The position numbers and the translations under genes are program-made. A stretch of DNA of 24,949 nucleotides from Pseudomonadota bacterium (GTDB taxonomy: Bacteria; Desulfobacterota; Desulfovibrionia; Desulfovibrionales; Desulfovibrionaceae), in the NCBI GenBank assembly GCA_023390395.1, contig JAEWCY010000206.1:1-24949 (forward strand), written 5' to 3'. Below the pieces are notes generated by a model, which saw only the letters and a program-made list of their open reading frames with translations, was not told the origin of the DNA and searched no databases. Every line of letters starts with the position of its first letter. The first letter of the stretch is position 1. This document shows, piece by piece, positions 7,169 to 15,287 of this stretch.

Positions 7169-10100
7169 TTAGGCCTTTTTCACGTTGACCATGAAGGCCT
7201 TGGTCTCGGGGATGCCCGTGTTGGGATCGCCGACGGACGGGCACAGGATGTTGGCCGAATCGCCGCCCTGCTTGGGCCAGGTCCAGCCGTAGTGCCAGGG
7301 GATGCCGACTTGGTGCACCGTATGCCCCATGACCGTGAAGGGCTTCACGCGCTCGGTGACGATGGCCTTGGCCCAAAGCGAGCCGCGCGTGCTTTCCATG
7401 ATGACCTTCTCGCCGTTTTTGATGCCGCGCATCTCGGCCAGTTCGGGACTCATCTCGCAGAACATCTGCGGCTCGGCCTCGAGCAGCCAGGGCGAGTTGC
7501 GGGTCATGACGCCGGTCTGCCAGTGCTCGGTCACCCGGTAGGTGGAGCACACGAAGGGATAGCGGGGATCGCAGGCCGCGTGCACCTCGGTCGCGCCCTC
7601 GAAGGTGAGCGCCGTGGGGTTGCTCAGCTGCTTGGAGAAAGGATGCTCGCCCACGGGGCATTCCAGAGGCTCGTAGTGCTCCGGGAAGGGGCCGTCGTTG
7701 CGGCCCGGTCCGAAGAGCAGGCCCATGCCCTCGGTGGTCATGATGAAGGGGTACTTGCCGGCCTTGGCGTCGGCCATGGGCGGCCAGGGACCGTCGGGCA
7801 CGTCGCCTACCCATTTGCCGTCCACCCATTCGATGACCGGCTTTTGCGGCTGGTAGGGCTTGCCTTGCGGATCGACCGAGGCGCGGTTGTAGAGGATGCG
7901 GCGGTTGACGGGCCAGCACCAGCTCCAGCCGGGATACAGGCCGATGGCGGCCTGCATGGGCGTCTGCGTCTTGTCGCGGCGGGCGGCCATGTTCTTGTCG
8001 GTATAGGAGCCGCAGTAGACCCAGGTGCCGGACGAGGTGGAGCCGTCGGTCTGGAGCAGGGCGAAACCGGGCACCGGGTCGCCGGGCTTGAAGGTCTTGT
8101 CCGCGTCCCCCACCTTGAGGGTCTTCTCCTTGAGGAAGACGCCGTTGATGCGCTTGGCCACCTTGTGCGGGTCGAAGGCGTGATGCGTGGCCACGTCCCA
8201 GTCGAGGTTCCTGATGGGATCGGGGAACGCCCCGCCCTCCTTGGCGTAGAGCGCCCGGATCTTCTCGAAGAGCTCGTAGATGATGTCGCCGTCGGGCTTG
8301 GTGTCGCCGGAAGGCTTCTGGGCGGCGTAGCGCCACTGCATCCAGCGGCCGGAGTTGGAGATGGAGCCTTCCTTTTCAAAGGACACGGCGCAGGGCAGGA
8401 AGAAGACCTCGGTCTTGACCTTCTTCGGGTCCATGCCCGGGCCTTTCCAGAAGGAGCCGGTCTCGGTCTCGAAGATGTTGACCGTGACCATCCAGTCGAG
8501 CTTGGTCATGGCCTCGCGGGTCTTGTTGGCGTTGGCCGTGCTGGCGGCCGGGTTCTGGCCCCAGGCGAAAAAGCCCTTGAACGCGCCCTTGAGCATGACG
8601 TCGAAGAGCGTGAGCCACGAGTAGTCCTTGCCCGGTTCGAGCTTGGGCAGGTAGCCGTAGCCGGTTTCCAGGTCCTGCTCCGGATAGAGCGACTTGACGA
8701 AGCTGGCCATGTACTTGGGCCGGTTGCCCCACCAGTTGGCGCTTTGCGGGTCCTTGGCGGCCGGGGTGTTCTTCTCGTTGTACTCGGCCAGGGTCTGCAT
8801 GGCCGCGGACGGCGTGGGGATGTAGCCGGGCAGGATGTGGAAGAGCAGGCCCTGGTCCGTGGACCCCTGGACGTTGGCCTCGCCGCGCAGGGCGTTGATG
8901 CCGCCGCCGGCCACGCCCATGTTGCCGAGAAGCAGCTGCACGATGGACATGGCCCGGATGTTCTGCACGCCGACCGTGTGCTGGGTCTGGCCCATGGCGT
9001 AGAGCATGGTGCCGGACTTCTCCGGTTTGCCCGTGGCGGCGTAGGTCTGGTAGACCAGCTGCAGGTCGGCCTCGGGCGTGCCGCTGATTTCGGAGACCGC
9101 CGGCATGGTGTAGCGGTCGTAGTGCTTGCGCATGAGCTGGAACACGCAGCGGGGATCACGCAGGGTCGGGTCTTTCCTGATCTGCCCGTCGGCGTCCCTG
9201 GCGAAGGACCAGGAGGACTTGTCGTAGGCCTTCTTGGCGGCGTCGTAGCCGGAGAACAGGCCGTCCTTGAAGTCGTAGGCGTCGCCGACAATGAACGAGG
9301 CGTTGGTGTAGTTGACGACGTAATCCTTGAAATACAGATTGTTGGCCAGGATGTACCGGATCATCCCGCCCAGGAAGGCGATGTCCGAGCCCGAGCGCAG
9401 CCGGGCGAAGACATCGGCGTGGGCCGAGGTGCGCGTGTAGCGCGGGTCGACGTGGATGATCTTGGCGCCCTTGTCCTTGGCCCGAAGCGCCCACTTGAAC
9501 GAGATGGGATGGTTCTCGGCGGCGTTGCTGCCCATGATCAGGATGCAATCCGCATTGGCGATGTCGATCCAATGGTTGGTCATCGCCCCGCGTCCGAACG
9601 ACTCTGCCAGAGCCGCTACAGTGGCGCTGTGTCAGATACGGGCCTGGTGCTCGATGTATGTCAATCCCATGGCCCGGAGCATGGCCTGGTAGATCCAGCA
9701 TTCCTCGTTGTCCATGGCCGCCGAGCCCACCGAGGCGACGCCCTCGCAGCGGTTGACCGTGCGTCCCTTGGCGTCCTTGGCCGTGAAGCTCGCGTCGCGG
9801 GCGTCCTTGACCTTGCGGGCGATGCGGTCAAGCGCCCAGTCCCAGCTCTTCTCTTCCCAGTTCTCGGCGTAGGGGGCGCGGTACAGCACCTTGTAGATGC
9901 GGCGGTCGTTTTTCCCGAGCTGGAAGTGGGACGCGCCCTTGGGGCAAAGCGACCCTTCGCTGATGGGATGGTCCGGATCGCCCTCGATGTTGACCACCTT
10001 GCCCTCGCCGTTCTTGTCCGTGCTGGCGATCAGGCCGCAGCCGACCGAGCAGTAGCAGCACACCGAGGTGGTCTGCTTGGTGAATTTGAGCTTGTCGGCC

Positions 10101-10213
10101 TGCTCCAGCGCCTGGGCCTTGGCCTGGCGCAGGTCGAAGCCGAGCCCGCCGAACGCGGCCACGGCCGAGGTCGCGCCCGCGATTTTCAGGAACTCCCGCC
10201 GGTTCCATTCCAT
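7169..10213 (-). CDS. fdhA: Formate dehydrogenase catalytic subunit, selenocysteine-containing (W/Mo-bisMGD)
   Basis: Oxidises formate to CO2 (or the reverse) in the periplasm. The gene appears as two open frames separated by one in-frame TGA at 9632-9634. The frame is continuous across it and reads QARI-U-HSATVAALAES, the site where this family has the active-site selenocysteine; it is residue 194 of 1014. The N-terminus is a Tat signal (NRREFLKIAG...). Next comes the [4Fe-4S] site C52-x2-C55-x3-C59...C90 (CCYCSVGC, SLCPKG). Downstream motifs include MGSNAAENHP and GGGINALRGEANVQG of the molybdopterin oxidoreductase family. The ATG at 10213 follows GAAGGAGACGG. Selenocysteine machinery (selABC) is not in the window. 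Confidence 0.95.
9592..9634 (-). promoter_or_regulatory. In-frame UGA (Sec194) with candidate bacterial SECIS just downstream
   Basis: The UGA is followed within the coding sequence by a short foldable stretch whose apical part contains GGCUCU flanked by CUGU and GCAG. In bacterial fdh genes the SECIS lies immediately after the UGA and has an apical GGUCU-like loop, so position and composition fit. The fold was judged by eye only. Confidence 0.6.
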
Positions 10214-10279
10214 GATCCGTCTCCTTCGCCGCAAGGCGTGCCGCTTGCCCTTCCTGGCACCGGAAGAGCCTGCCGCTTT

Positions 10280-10301
10280 CTTATGCTAAATTTAGCATAA
10301 G
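10280..10301. promoter_or_regulatory. 22-bp perfect palindrome upstream of fdhA; probable operator
   Basis: The half-site CTTATGCTAAA is followed directly by its exact complement. It lies 67 bp before the fdhA ATG in a short AT-rich island in an otherwise GC-rich region, so it probably overlaps the fdhA promoter. The regulator is unknown. Because the enzyme needs tungsten or molybdenum, a metal-oxyanion-responsive repressor is one hypothesis. Confidence 0.65.
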
Positions 10302-10324
10302 TTAAAAATAACATAGACTTCCGC

Positions 10325-10341
10325 AATGAGAGTCACTCATT
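10325..10341. promoter_or_regulatory. Second inverted repeat upstream of fdhA (AATGAG-N5-CTCATT)
   Basis: Perfect 6-bp arms around 5 bases, 23 bp upstream of the larger palindrome. The symmetric spacing suits a dimeric transcription factor. It lies in the same 167-bp gap between the IS1595-like gene and fdhA. Confidence 0.4.
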
Positions 10342-10380
10342 ACCTAAAAAACGGGTGGGCCATGGTCAAAAAAAAAAGAA

Positions 10381-11241
10381 TTACTCAAGATCTGGCACGA
10401 AGGCGCAGATATTGGAGAGTAAAATCGGCAGGATGTCGACGTCGCGGTTGTTGTAGCGGAATTCCAGCTCCTTGAGGTAGAGCGGGAATTTCCGGGCCGT
10501 GACCCCGTGGAAGCGGACCAGCCGGTCCCGGGCGTAGGCCCAGAAGCCCTCCTGGCGCGGGGCCACGGCGGGAATCCGGCCCGCCACCTCGACGAAGCGG
10601 CGGGTGAGCACCTCCGCGCCGCAGGTCACGAGCGTCTGGTAGCGCTGGTAGCGGTCGGAGAAGACGATGGCTCCCAGGCGGGAAAGCGGCAGGGAGAAGT
10701 GCAGGTTGAAGTGCAGGATGTCCTCGGGGGTCATGTCGGGCAGGTAGTCCACGAAGACCATGTCGCCCCGCTCCAGGATGCCGAAGACCGGGGCCCGGGC
10801 CAGGGGGGCGTCGGCGGACACGGGGCGCAGGGTCTTGCCGGAAAAGCCCAGCTCGCGCCCGAGCGGGCCGCGCAGGATGGCCAGTCCGTCGAAGCTGCCG
10901 GCCAGGATGGCCAGCCGGATGAGCGTGGCGGCCTTGTAGGCGGTGTTGTAGGCCACGCCCAGGGCGGCGGCCATGGCGTGGACCGTCTCCTCGGCGGCGA
11001 AAAGGTCGAGCAGGCGCAGCCACTGCCGGGGGGTCAGCCCGGCCAGGCCGGCGAAGCGGCCGGTCAGGACGTGGAAGGTGTAGCGGCAGGCGGCGCAACG
11101 CACCCGGCCCTCGGCCAGGGCGTAGGCCTTTTCCTGGCCGCAACGGGGGCATGGGGTGCGCCCGCCGGGCCAGCACTGCCGCTCGAACCCCTTGCGCGCG
11201 GCGGCGTCGGTCTTGGCGAGTCGCCTGACGTCCAGGGCCAT
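10381..11241 (-). CDS. IS1595-transposase-like protein, apparently domesticated
   Basis: 286 residues laid out like an IS1595/ISXO2 transposase. There is an N-terminal zinc ribbon (CPRC at 31-34, CAAC at 49-52), a helix-turn-helix region at about 70-105, and a degenerate DDE domain. The second acidic residue survives (IVFSDRYQRYQ) and QEGFW matches the third-position motif. The first, normally in a VDE-type motif, is not seen: the stretch reads GRELGFSGKT. The C-terminal signature KEFRYN-type (KELEFRYNNRD) is clear. There are no terminal inverted repeats; it starts 14 bases after moaA and is followed by the fdhA control region. A DNA-binding regulator of the locus is plausible but unproven. 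A run of ten T follows the stop codon. Confidence 0.7.
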   Translation of the reverse strand: MALDVRRLAKTDAAARKGFERQCWPGGRTPCPRCGQEKAYALAEGRVRCAACRYTFHVLTGRFAGLAGLTPRQWLRLLDLFAAEETVHAMAAALGVAYNTAYKAATLIRLAILAGSFDGLAILRGPLGRELGFSGKTLRPVSADAPLARAPVFGILERGDMVFVDYLPDMTPEDILHFNLHFSLPLSRLGAIVFSDRYQRYQTLVTCGAEVLTRRFVEVAGRIPAVAPRQEGFWAYARDRLVRFHGVTARKFPLYLKELEFRYNNRDVDILPILLSNICAFVPDLE

Positions 11242-11255
11242 GGCCGGCGACGGAC

Positions 11256-12260
11256 TCAGCCGCCGATGGCCGACATGTCCCGGGCCTCGGGGACCGAGCC
11301 GGGGTTTAAGACTTCATACCCCAGGGGCTTGTCGCGAAGGGCCAGGCCGATGACCCGCCGCACGTACGGCAGGCCGAGCCGGGGATTGCGCAGCAGCGTG
11401 CGCAGCTTGAACTCCCGCTCGGAAAAAAGGCAGGTGCGCAGCTTGCCGTCGGCGGTGATGCGAAGGCGATTGCAGGAATCGCAGAAGTGCTCGCTTAGGG
11501 GGGAGATGACGCCGAAGCGGCCGAGCCCGCCCTCGATGCGGTGCATCCGGGCCGGCCCGCCGGTCTCGTGGGAATTGGCTTCGGGCGTCAGTGCGGCGCT
11601 TTGCCGGGCCAGTTCCAGGACCTCCTGGGCGGAAATGTAGTTTTCCGGCTTCCAGAGGTTGCCGTCGCCCATGGGCATGAATTCGATGAAGCGCACGTCG
11701 AGGGGAAAGCTTGCGGCCAAGCGCACGAAGTCGCCGATCTCGTCGGTGTTGACGCCGCGAAGGGCCACGGCGTTGACCTTGACCCGAAGGCCGGCGGCCA
11801 GGCTCTCGTCGATGGCCTTTCGCACCGCGTCCAGGCGGTCGCTGCCCGTGATGCGGGCGAACTTCCCGGGATCGAGGCTGTCGCAGGAGATGTTGACGGC
11901 CGAGACGCCGAGCGCCGCCAGGGCGGCCGGCTTGCCGGCCAGCAGGGTGGCGTTGGTGGTCAGGCGCAGGTCCAGGTCCGGATGGCGGCCCATGAGGGAT
12001 TCGATGAACCCCATGAGGTCGCGCCGGGCGAAGGGTTCGCCGCCGGTCAGGCGCACCTTGGTGATGCCCAGCCCGTGGGCCAGGGAGACCAAGTCGAGCA
12101 TCTCCTCGTAGCGCAGGATGTCCGGATGGGGGATGAACGGCACCTTGTCCTTGGGCCGGCAGTACATGCAGGAGAGGTTGCAGCGGTCGGTGACCGAAAG
12201 GCGCAGATAGCTGACCTCCCTGCCCCGTCCGTCGCGAAGACGCGTCTTCTCGGCAGTCAT
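11256..12260 (-). CDS. moaA: GTP 3',8-cyclase (molybdenum cofactor biosynthesis protein A)
   Basis: Radical-SAM enzyme for the first step of molybdopterin synthesis, 334 residues. The N-terminal SAM cluster motif is CNLSCMYC. The C-terminal substrate cluster motif is CDSCNRLRITADGKLRTC. The protein ends in GG, as the family requires for activity. The ATG at 12260 overlaps the mobA stop in an ATGA, showing translational coupling. Long upstream extension of the frame is inside mobA and not real. A dedicated copy in the formate dehydrogenase locus suggests cofactor supply tuned to FdhA; whether another moaA exists elsewhere cannot be seen. Confidence 0.96.
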   Translation of the reverse strand: MTAEKTRLRDGRGREVSYLRLSVTDRCNLSCMYCRPKDKVPFIPHPDILRYEEMLDLVSLAHGLGITKVRLTGGEPFARRDLMGFIESLMGRHPDLDLRLTTNATLLAGKPAALAALGVSAVNISCDSLDPGKFARITGSDRLDAVRKAIDESLAAGLRVKVNAVALRGVNTDEIGDFVRLAASFPLDVRFIEFMPMGDGNLWKPENYISAQEVLELARQSAALTPEANSHETGGPARMHRIEGGLGRFGVISPLSEHFCDSCNRLRITADGKLRTCLFSEREFKLRTLLRNPRLGLPYVRRVIGLALRDKPLGYEVLNPGSVPEARDMSAIGG

Positions 12261-12868
12261 GCCCCGGCCTCCATGCCCCGGGCCAGTTGGAGGTCCGGCG
12301 GCGAATTGACGTTGAAAAAGGCCCGCGCCACGTTCCGGTCGCTTTTGTCGTAATCGACGTGGCAACGCAACTCCTCGGGAAAGATGGCGGACAGACGCCG
12401 CTGGCCCAGGGCCAGGCAGCGGCGCAGGACCGGCGCGCCGGCGGGATCGTAAACGGCGACCAGGGACTCGACGTAGCCCGTGTCGCTGATGCGGTAGGCG
12501 GTCATGAGCGCCCCGGCCGGCCGGGCGCGCCAGGCGGCCAGGAGCCGCTCCAGGGTCGGCTCGTCGAGAAACGGCAGGTCGCAGGAGACCGTCAGGCACG
12601 GCCTCCCCGTGGCCTCGAGCGCGGTGAGCACGCCCCCGGCCGGCCCCTGGCCGGGCAGGACGTCGGGCAGCCAGGGAGCCGCGACGCCGAAGGGGGCCGG
12701 ATCGCGGCCCGCGACGAAGAGCTCGCCCACGACGTTGCGCACGACCGAAGCCACCCGGGCGAACATGGGCTGGCCGAAAAAGGAGAGCCAGGCTTTGTCC
12801 CGACCCATGCGGCTCGATTTGCCGCCGGCCAGGATGAGGCCAAGGGGCGTCTCCCCGGCCGGGTTCAC
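12257..12868 (-). CDS. mobA: Molybdenum cofactor guanylyltransferase
   Basis: 203 residues. MobA attaches GMP to molybdopterin, giving the MGD form that formate dehydrogenases use as a pair. The nucleotide-binding signature LILAGGKSSRMGRDKAWL is at the N-terminus and the metal-binding VSCDLPFLD is in the middle. The start is the GTG at 12868, which overlaps the fdhD stop (GTGA); the long open extension upstream covers fdhD and fdhE in another frame and is not coding. The gene is coupled at both ends within the fdhE-fdhD-mobA-moaA operon. Confidence 0.94.
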   Translation of the reverse strand: MNPAGETPLGLILAGGKSSRMGRDKAWLSFFGQPMFARVASVVRNVVGELFVAGRDPAPFGVAAPWLPDVLPGQGPAGGVLTALEATGRPCLTVSCDLPFLDEPTLERLLAAWRARPAGALMTAYRISDTGYVESLVAVYDPAGAPVLRRCLALGQRRLSAIFPEELRCHVDYDKSDRNVARAFFNVNSPPDLQLARGMEAGA

Positions 12869-13575
12869 GCCGCCACCCTGCCGGCGGCGTCGGTGAAGAC
12901 CGTGAAGCGCGATTCGGCGTCCCGGGCGAAGCCGACCAGGGTGACGCCGGCGGCCGCGGCCGCGTCCACGGCCGCGCCGGTCACGGCCGAACGGCTGACC
13001 ACCATGCGAAACCCGGCCCGCAGGGCCTTGCCCATCATCGAGGCCGTGACCCGGCAGGACAGGAAGAGCACGCGTTCCGCCAGGACCACGCCCTGGCGCA
13101 CGCCGAAGCCGGCCAGCCGGTCCAGGCAGTTGTGCCGGCCGATGTCCTCGGTCCGGGCCAGGAACTCGTCCCGGCGCGGGTCGTAGAGCCCGGCCCGGTG
13201 GAAGCAGCCGGTGTCGTCCCACAGCCCCGGCGCGCCGATGAAGCGGGTGACGAGGGCAAGCAGGCGCGGCGCGGCGATGGGTCCCGGCAGGGCCGCGTCG
13301 GCGGCCGGGCGCGTGTCCGGCGCGACGCCGAGGTCGAAGGAAAGGTCTTCGGCCCGCCGCACCACGGGCACGAGCCCCGGCGGCAGCATGTCCAGGGCGG
13401 CGTGGCCCAGCGCCAGGCCCTCGGGATCGATGGGCGCGGAAAAAAGCTCCCGCTCGCCGTACCCGTCCAGGCGCAGGCGCACGCGGATCTCCACGGCCAC
13501 TTCGTCCGCAAACGGGGCCATGACGCCGTTTTTGAAACGCCGGCAGGCGATTTCGCGGGTGATCGCGTCGTCCAT
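12865..13575 (-). CDS. fdhD: FdhD-family formate dehydrogenase accessory protein, without the canonical CxxC
   Basis: FdhD passes sulfur from a cysteine desulfurase to the bis-MGD cofactor before it enters FdhA. This 236-residue copy has the family core: TEDIGRHNCLDRLAGFG, then an RVTASMMGKALRAGF and VSRSAVT tail. The CxxC loop known to be needed in E. coli FdhD (Cys121/Cys124) is not found; the middle region reads RAEDLSFDLGVAPDTRP and is shorter. Instead cysteines stand where the family usually has Gly or Ala: C124 (TGCFHRAGL), C150 (RHNCLD) and C174 (FLSCRVT). The ATG directly follows the fdhE stop. Function as a sulfurtransferase is therefore uncertain. Confidence 0.85.
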   Translation of the reverse strand: MDDAITREIACRRFKNGVMAPFADEVAVEIRVRLRLDGYGERELFSAPIDPEGLALGHAALDMLPPGLVPVVRRAEDLSFDLGVAPDTRPAADAALPGPIAAPRLLALVTRFIGAPGLWDDTGCFHRAGLYDPRRDEFLARTEDIGRHNCLDRLAGFGVRQGVVLAERVLFLSCRVTASMMGKALRAGFRMVVSRSAVTGAAVDAAAAAGVTLVGFARDAESRFTVFTDAAGRVAA

Positions 13576-14460
13576 TCAAAACCCCCAGGCCGACAGCACC
13601 GGGCGCGCGTAGCCCTGGTCGCGGGCGGCAAGGTCCAGGGTCAGGGACTCCAGGTCGTCGAGGACCGGCACGCTCGGCCGGTCCATCTCCCGGAAGTCGG
13701 CGGTCTTGATGTAGCTTTTGCAGCGCAGGCAGACGTGGACGGCGTAGCCGGGCACGTCCGGAGCGGTGAAGACCTCGAGCATCTTGTGGTCCTCCTCGCC
13801 GCAGTAGGGGCACATGAGCCGCTTGGCCCGGTATTCCAGCTGGCAAAACGAGCACGTCAGATGCCGGGCCCCGACCTTGCCCACCAGCCGGGCCATGAGC
13901 GGCGGGCTGGCGCAGACCGGGCACTGGCCGAAGTTCCAGGTGCGGTCCTCGGGAAAATGGGCGTAGGCGGCCTCGGCCACGGCGGCCAGGGTCGGAGTCA
14001 GGGCGGCCTGGACGAGAAACCCGAGCAGGCGCGGCGCGCTGGGCGTCTTTTGGCCGCAGGCGGCGAAAAAGGCGTCGTCGCCTTCCACGAAGCGCGAAAA
14101 GGCCGTGTCCAGGTCCAGGGAGCCGGCCTCGCGGTCGGCGCGGACCACGGCCATGGCCTCGGCCAGATGGGGTTCGCTTTCCGTGACCAGCCGCGACAGT
14201 TCGTCGAACAGGACCGTGGCCCGGCCCGTGTCCAGGGGAAAGGCGTGGCGGGGCAGCATGGGCGCGCCGCGCAGCACCCGCTCGACGTCCTCCAGGTCCG
14301 AGGCGTCCACGACGACCGTCTCGGCGGCCCGGGCTTCGAGCTGCGCCCGGGCCGTAGCCGCGACGAGGGCCAGCATGGGCGCGGGCAGCACGGCGGCGCG
14401 CGCGATGTCGGCGAGTTTCTTCTCCAGCAGCCGGCTTGCGGCGGCATGATCGAAAGCCAT
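13576..14460 (-). CDS. fdhE: FdhE-family formate dehydrogenase accessory protein
   Basis: 294 residues. FdhE proteins bind iron through rubredoxin-like cysteine pairs and interact with the catalytic subunit before export. The C-terminal half has four CxxC pairs: CPVC, CSFC, CPYC and CLRC, in the right order (GQCPVCASPP, HLTCSFCQLEY, RLMCPYCGEED, HVCLRCKSYIKT). The N-terminal half is helical and less conserved. It is the first gene of the maturation operon. An AAGGAG site precedes the ATG, and a promoter is seen about 55 bases upstream. Confidence 0.93.
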   Translation of the reverse strand: MAFDHAAASRLLEKKLADIARAAVLPAPMLALVAATARAQLEARAAETVVVDASDLEDVERVLRGAPMLPRHAFPLDTGRATVLFDELSRLVTESEPHLAEAMAVVRADREAGSLDLDTAFSRFVEGDDAFFAACGQKTPSAPRLLGFLVQAALTPTLAAVAEAAYAHFPEDRTWNFGQCPVCASPPLMARLVGKVGARHLTCSFCQLEYRAKRLMCPYCGEEDHKMLEVFTAPDVPGYAVHVCLRCKSYIKTADFREMDRPSVPVLDDLESLTLDLAARDQGYARPVLSAWGF

Positions 14461-14515
14461 TCGGTCTCCTTGTCGGCCCGGCCGGAAACTGAGGCGTTGC
14501 CGGGCTCACGGTGAC

Positions 14516-14543
14516 ATTATGGCGACGGGACGGGGAATGGCAA
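14516..14543 (-). promoter_or_regulatory. Promoter of the fdhE-fdhD-mobA-moaA operon
   Basis: On the minus strand TTGCCA, a 16-base spacer and CATAAT. The start site would fall near 14509, giving a leader of about 50 nt before fdhE. Confidence 0.5.
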
Positions 14544-14863
14544 GGGGCGGTCCGCCCAAACCCCTGTCCGCCTTTCTGTCCCCCTACCCCACGGACAAAA
14601 AGCGCCCGGAGCGCATCCGCCGGGACATCCGGGGGATGTGAGCCGCCCGGCAAAAAGCCCGGGAAGCCCCCTCTTCCGCCCTTGAAGCGCGCCGCCTTCG
14701 CCGCAAGCGCGGCGGCATTGCCATGATTTTCCGGGCAGGGTAACGTTCGCGTCAAAGCACCGGCGCGCCAGACCCGGCCCGAACGGTCCGGCGCGGCGAC
14801 GGCCCAGGGATTCTCTCGAGTCCGCCCCTTCGACGTTTTGAGGCAGGCGACAAGGAGAACCGC
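14544..14863. other. Divergent intergenic region; weak plus-strand promoter only
   Basis: No gene is supported here. A weak candidate promoter for the plus-strand gene at 14864 is TTGCCA (14718-14723), 17 bases, TAACGT (14741-14746). A small hairpin, ACATCC-GGG-GGATGT, is at 14625-14639. The short open frames are GC-rich shadows without ribosome-binding sites. Confidence 0.35.
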
Positions 14864-15262
14864 ATGTCCGCCGAAACCGTCTCCCGTTGCCCCGGCTGCG
14901 GCGTGGTCTTCAGCGCCCGCGACATCGAGGGCATGTCCTGTTGCCCGGTCTGTTCGCTGCCCTTCGCGGCGCGGCCTTCCCGTCCCGACCGCCCTGCGGC
15001 CACGGGACCGCTACGCGGCGTCCATACGGCCCAGGCCTTCGTCGATCCGGCCACGGGGCGCGTGGTGCGCTTCGAAAACGCCTGGCTGGGGACGCTTTGC
15101 TTCGGACCGCTCTATTTCGCCTGGCGCGGGGCCTGGTTGCTTGCCTTCATGGGCCTTTTCGCCGTCGCGCTCACGGCCGGGCTGGCCTGGCTCGTCTATC
15201 CCTTTTTCGCCGCCCGTCTGCTGCGCCGCCACTACCTGCGCCGGGGGTTCGACCCGGTCTGA
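14864..15262 (+). CDS. Small zinc-ribbon membrane protein
   Basis: 132 residues. The first 30 hold a zinc ribbon (CPGCGVVFS, then CCPVC). Residues 70-120 are hydrophobic, with two probable membrane helices (WLGTLCFGPLYFAWRG and AFMGLFAVALTAGLAWLVYPFFA) and a basic RRHYLRRGF after them, similar to DUF2628-type proteins. A good AAGGAG site precedes the ATG. Function unknown. It converges with the DUF2238-type gene. Confidence 0.75.
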   Translation: MSAETVSRCPGCGVVFSARDIEGMSCCPVCSLPFAARPSRPDRPAATGPLRGVHTAQAFVDPATGRVVRFENAWLGTLCFGPLYFAWRGAWLLAFMGLFAVALTAGLAWLVYPFFAARLLRRHYLRRGFDPV

Positions 15263-15266
15263 CGAC

Positions 15267-15287
15267 GCCCGGCGGCCCTGGCCGGGC
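15267..15287. terminator. Short hairpin between convergent genes
   Basis: GCCCGGC, a 7-nt loop and GCCGGGC in the 25-bp gap between two converging stop codons. It could act on both strands, but there is no T tract on either side. Confidence 0.35.

Noticed and set aside
4667..10300. A 1877-codon open frame on the plus strand
   Set aside because: It is antisense to the binding-protein, fdhB and fdhA genes, which have clear family motifs and start sites. The frame is open only because of GC-rich codon bias, and its translation shows no recognisable domain.
10350..10380. Ten-T run after the IS1595-like gene as an intrinsic terminator
   Set aside because: No stable stem precedes the T run; the sequence before it is the end of the coding region with no inverted repeat.
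10381..11241. Active insertion sequence
   Set aside because: No terminal inverted repeats or target duplication were seen, a catalytic motif is missing, and the spacing to moaA is operon-like.
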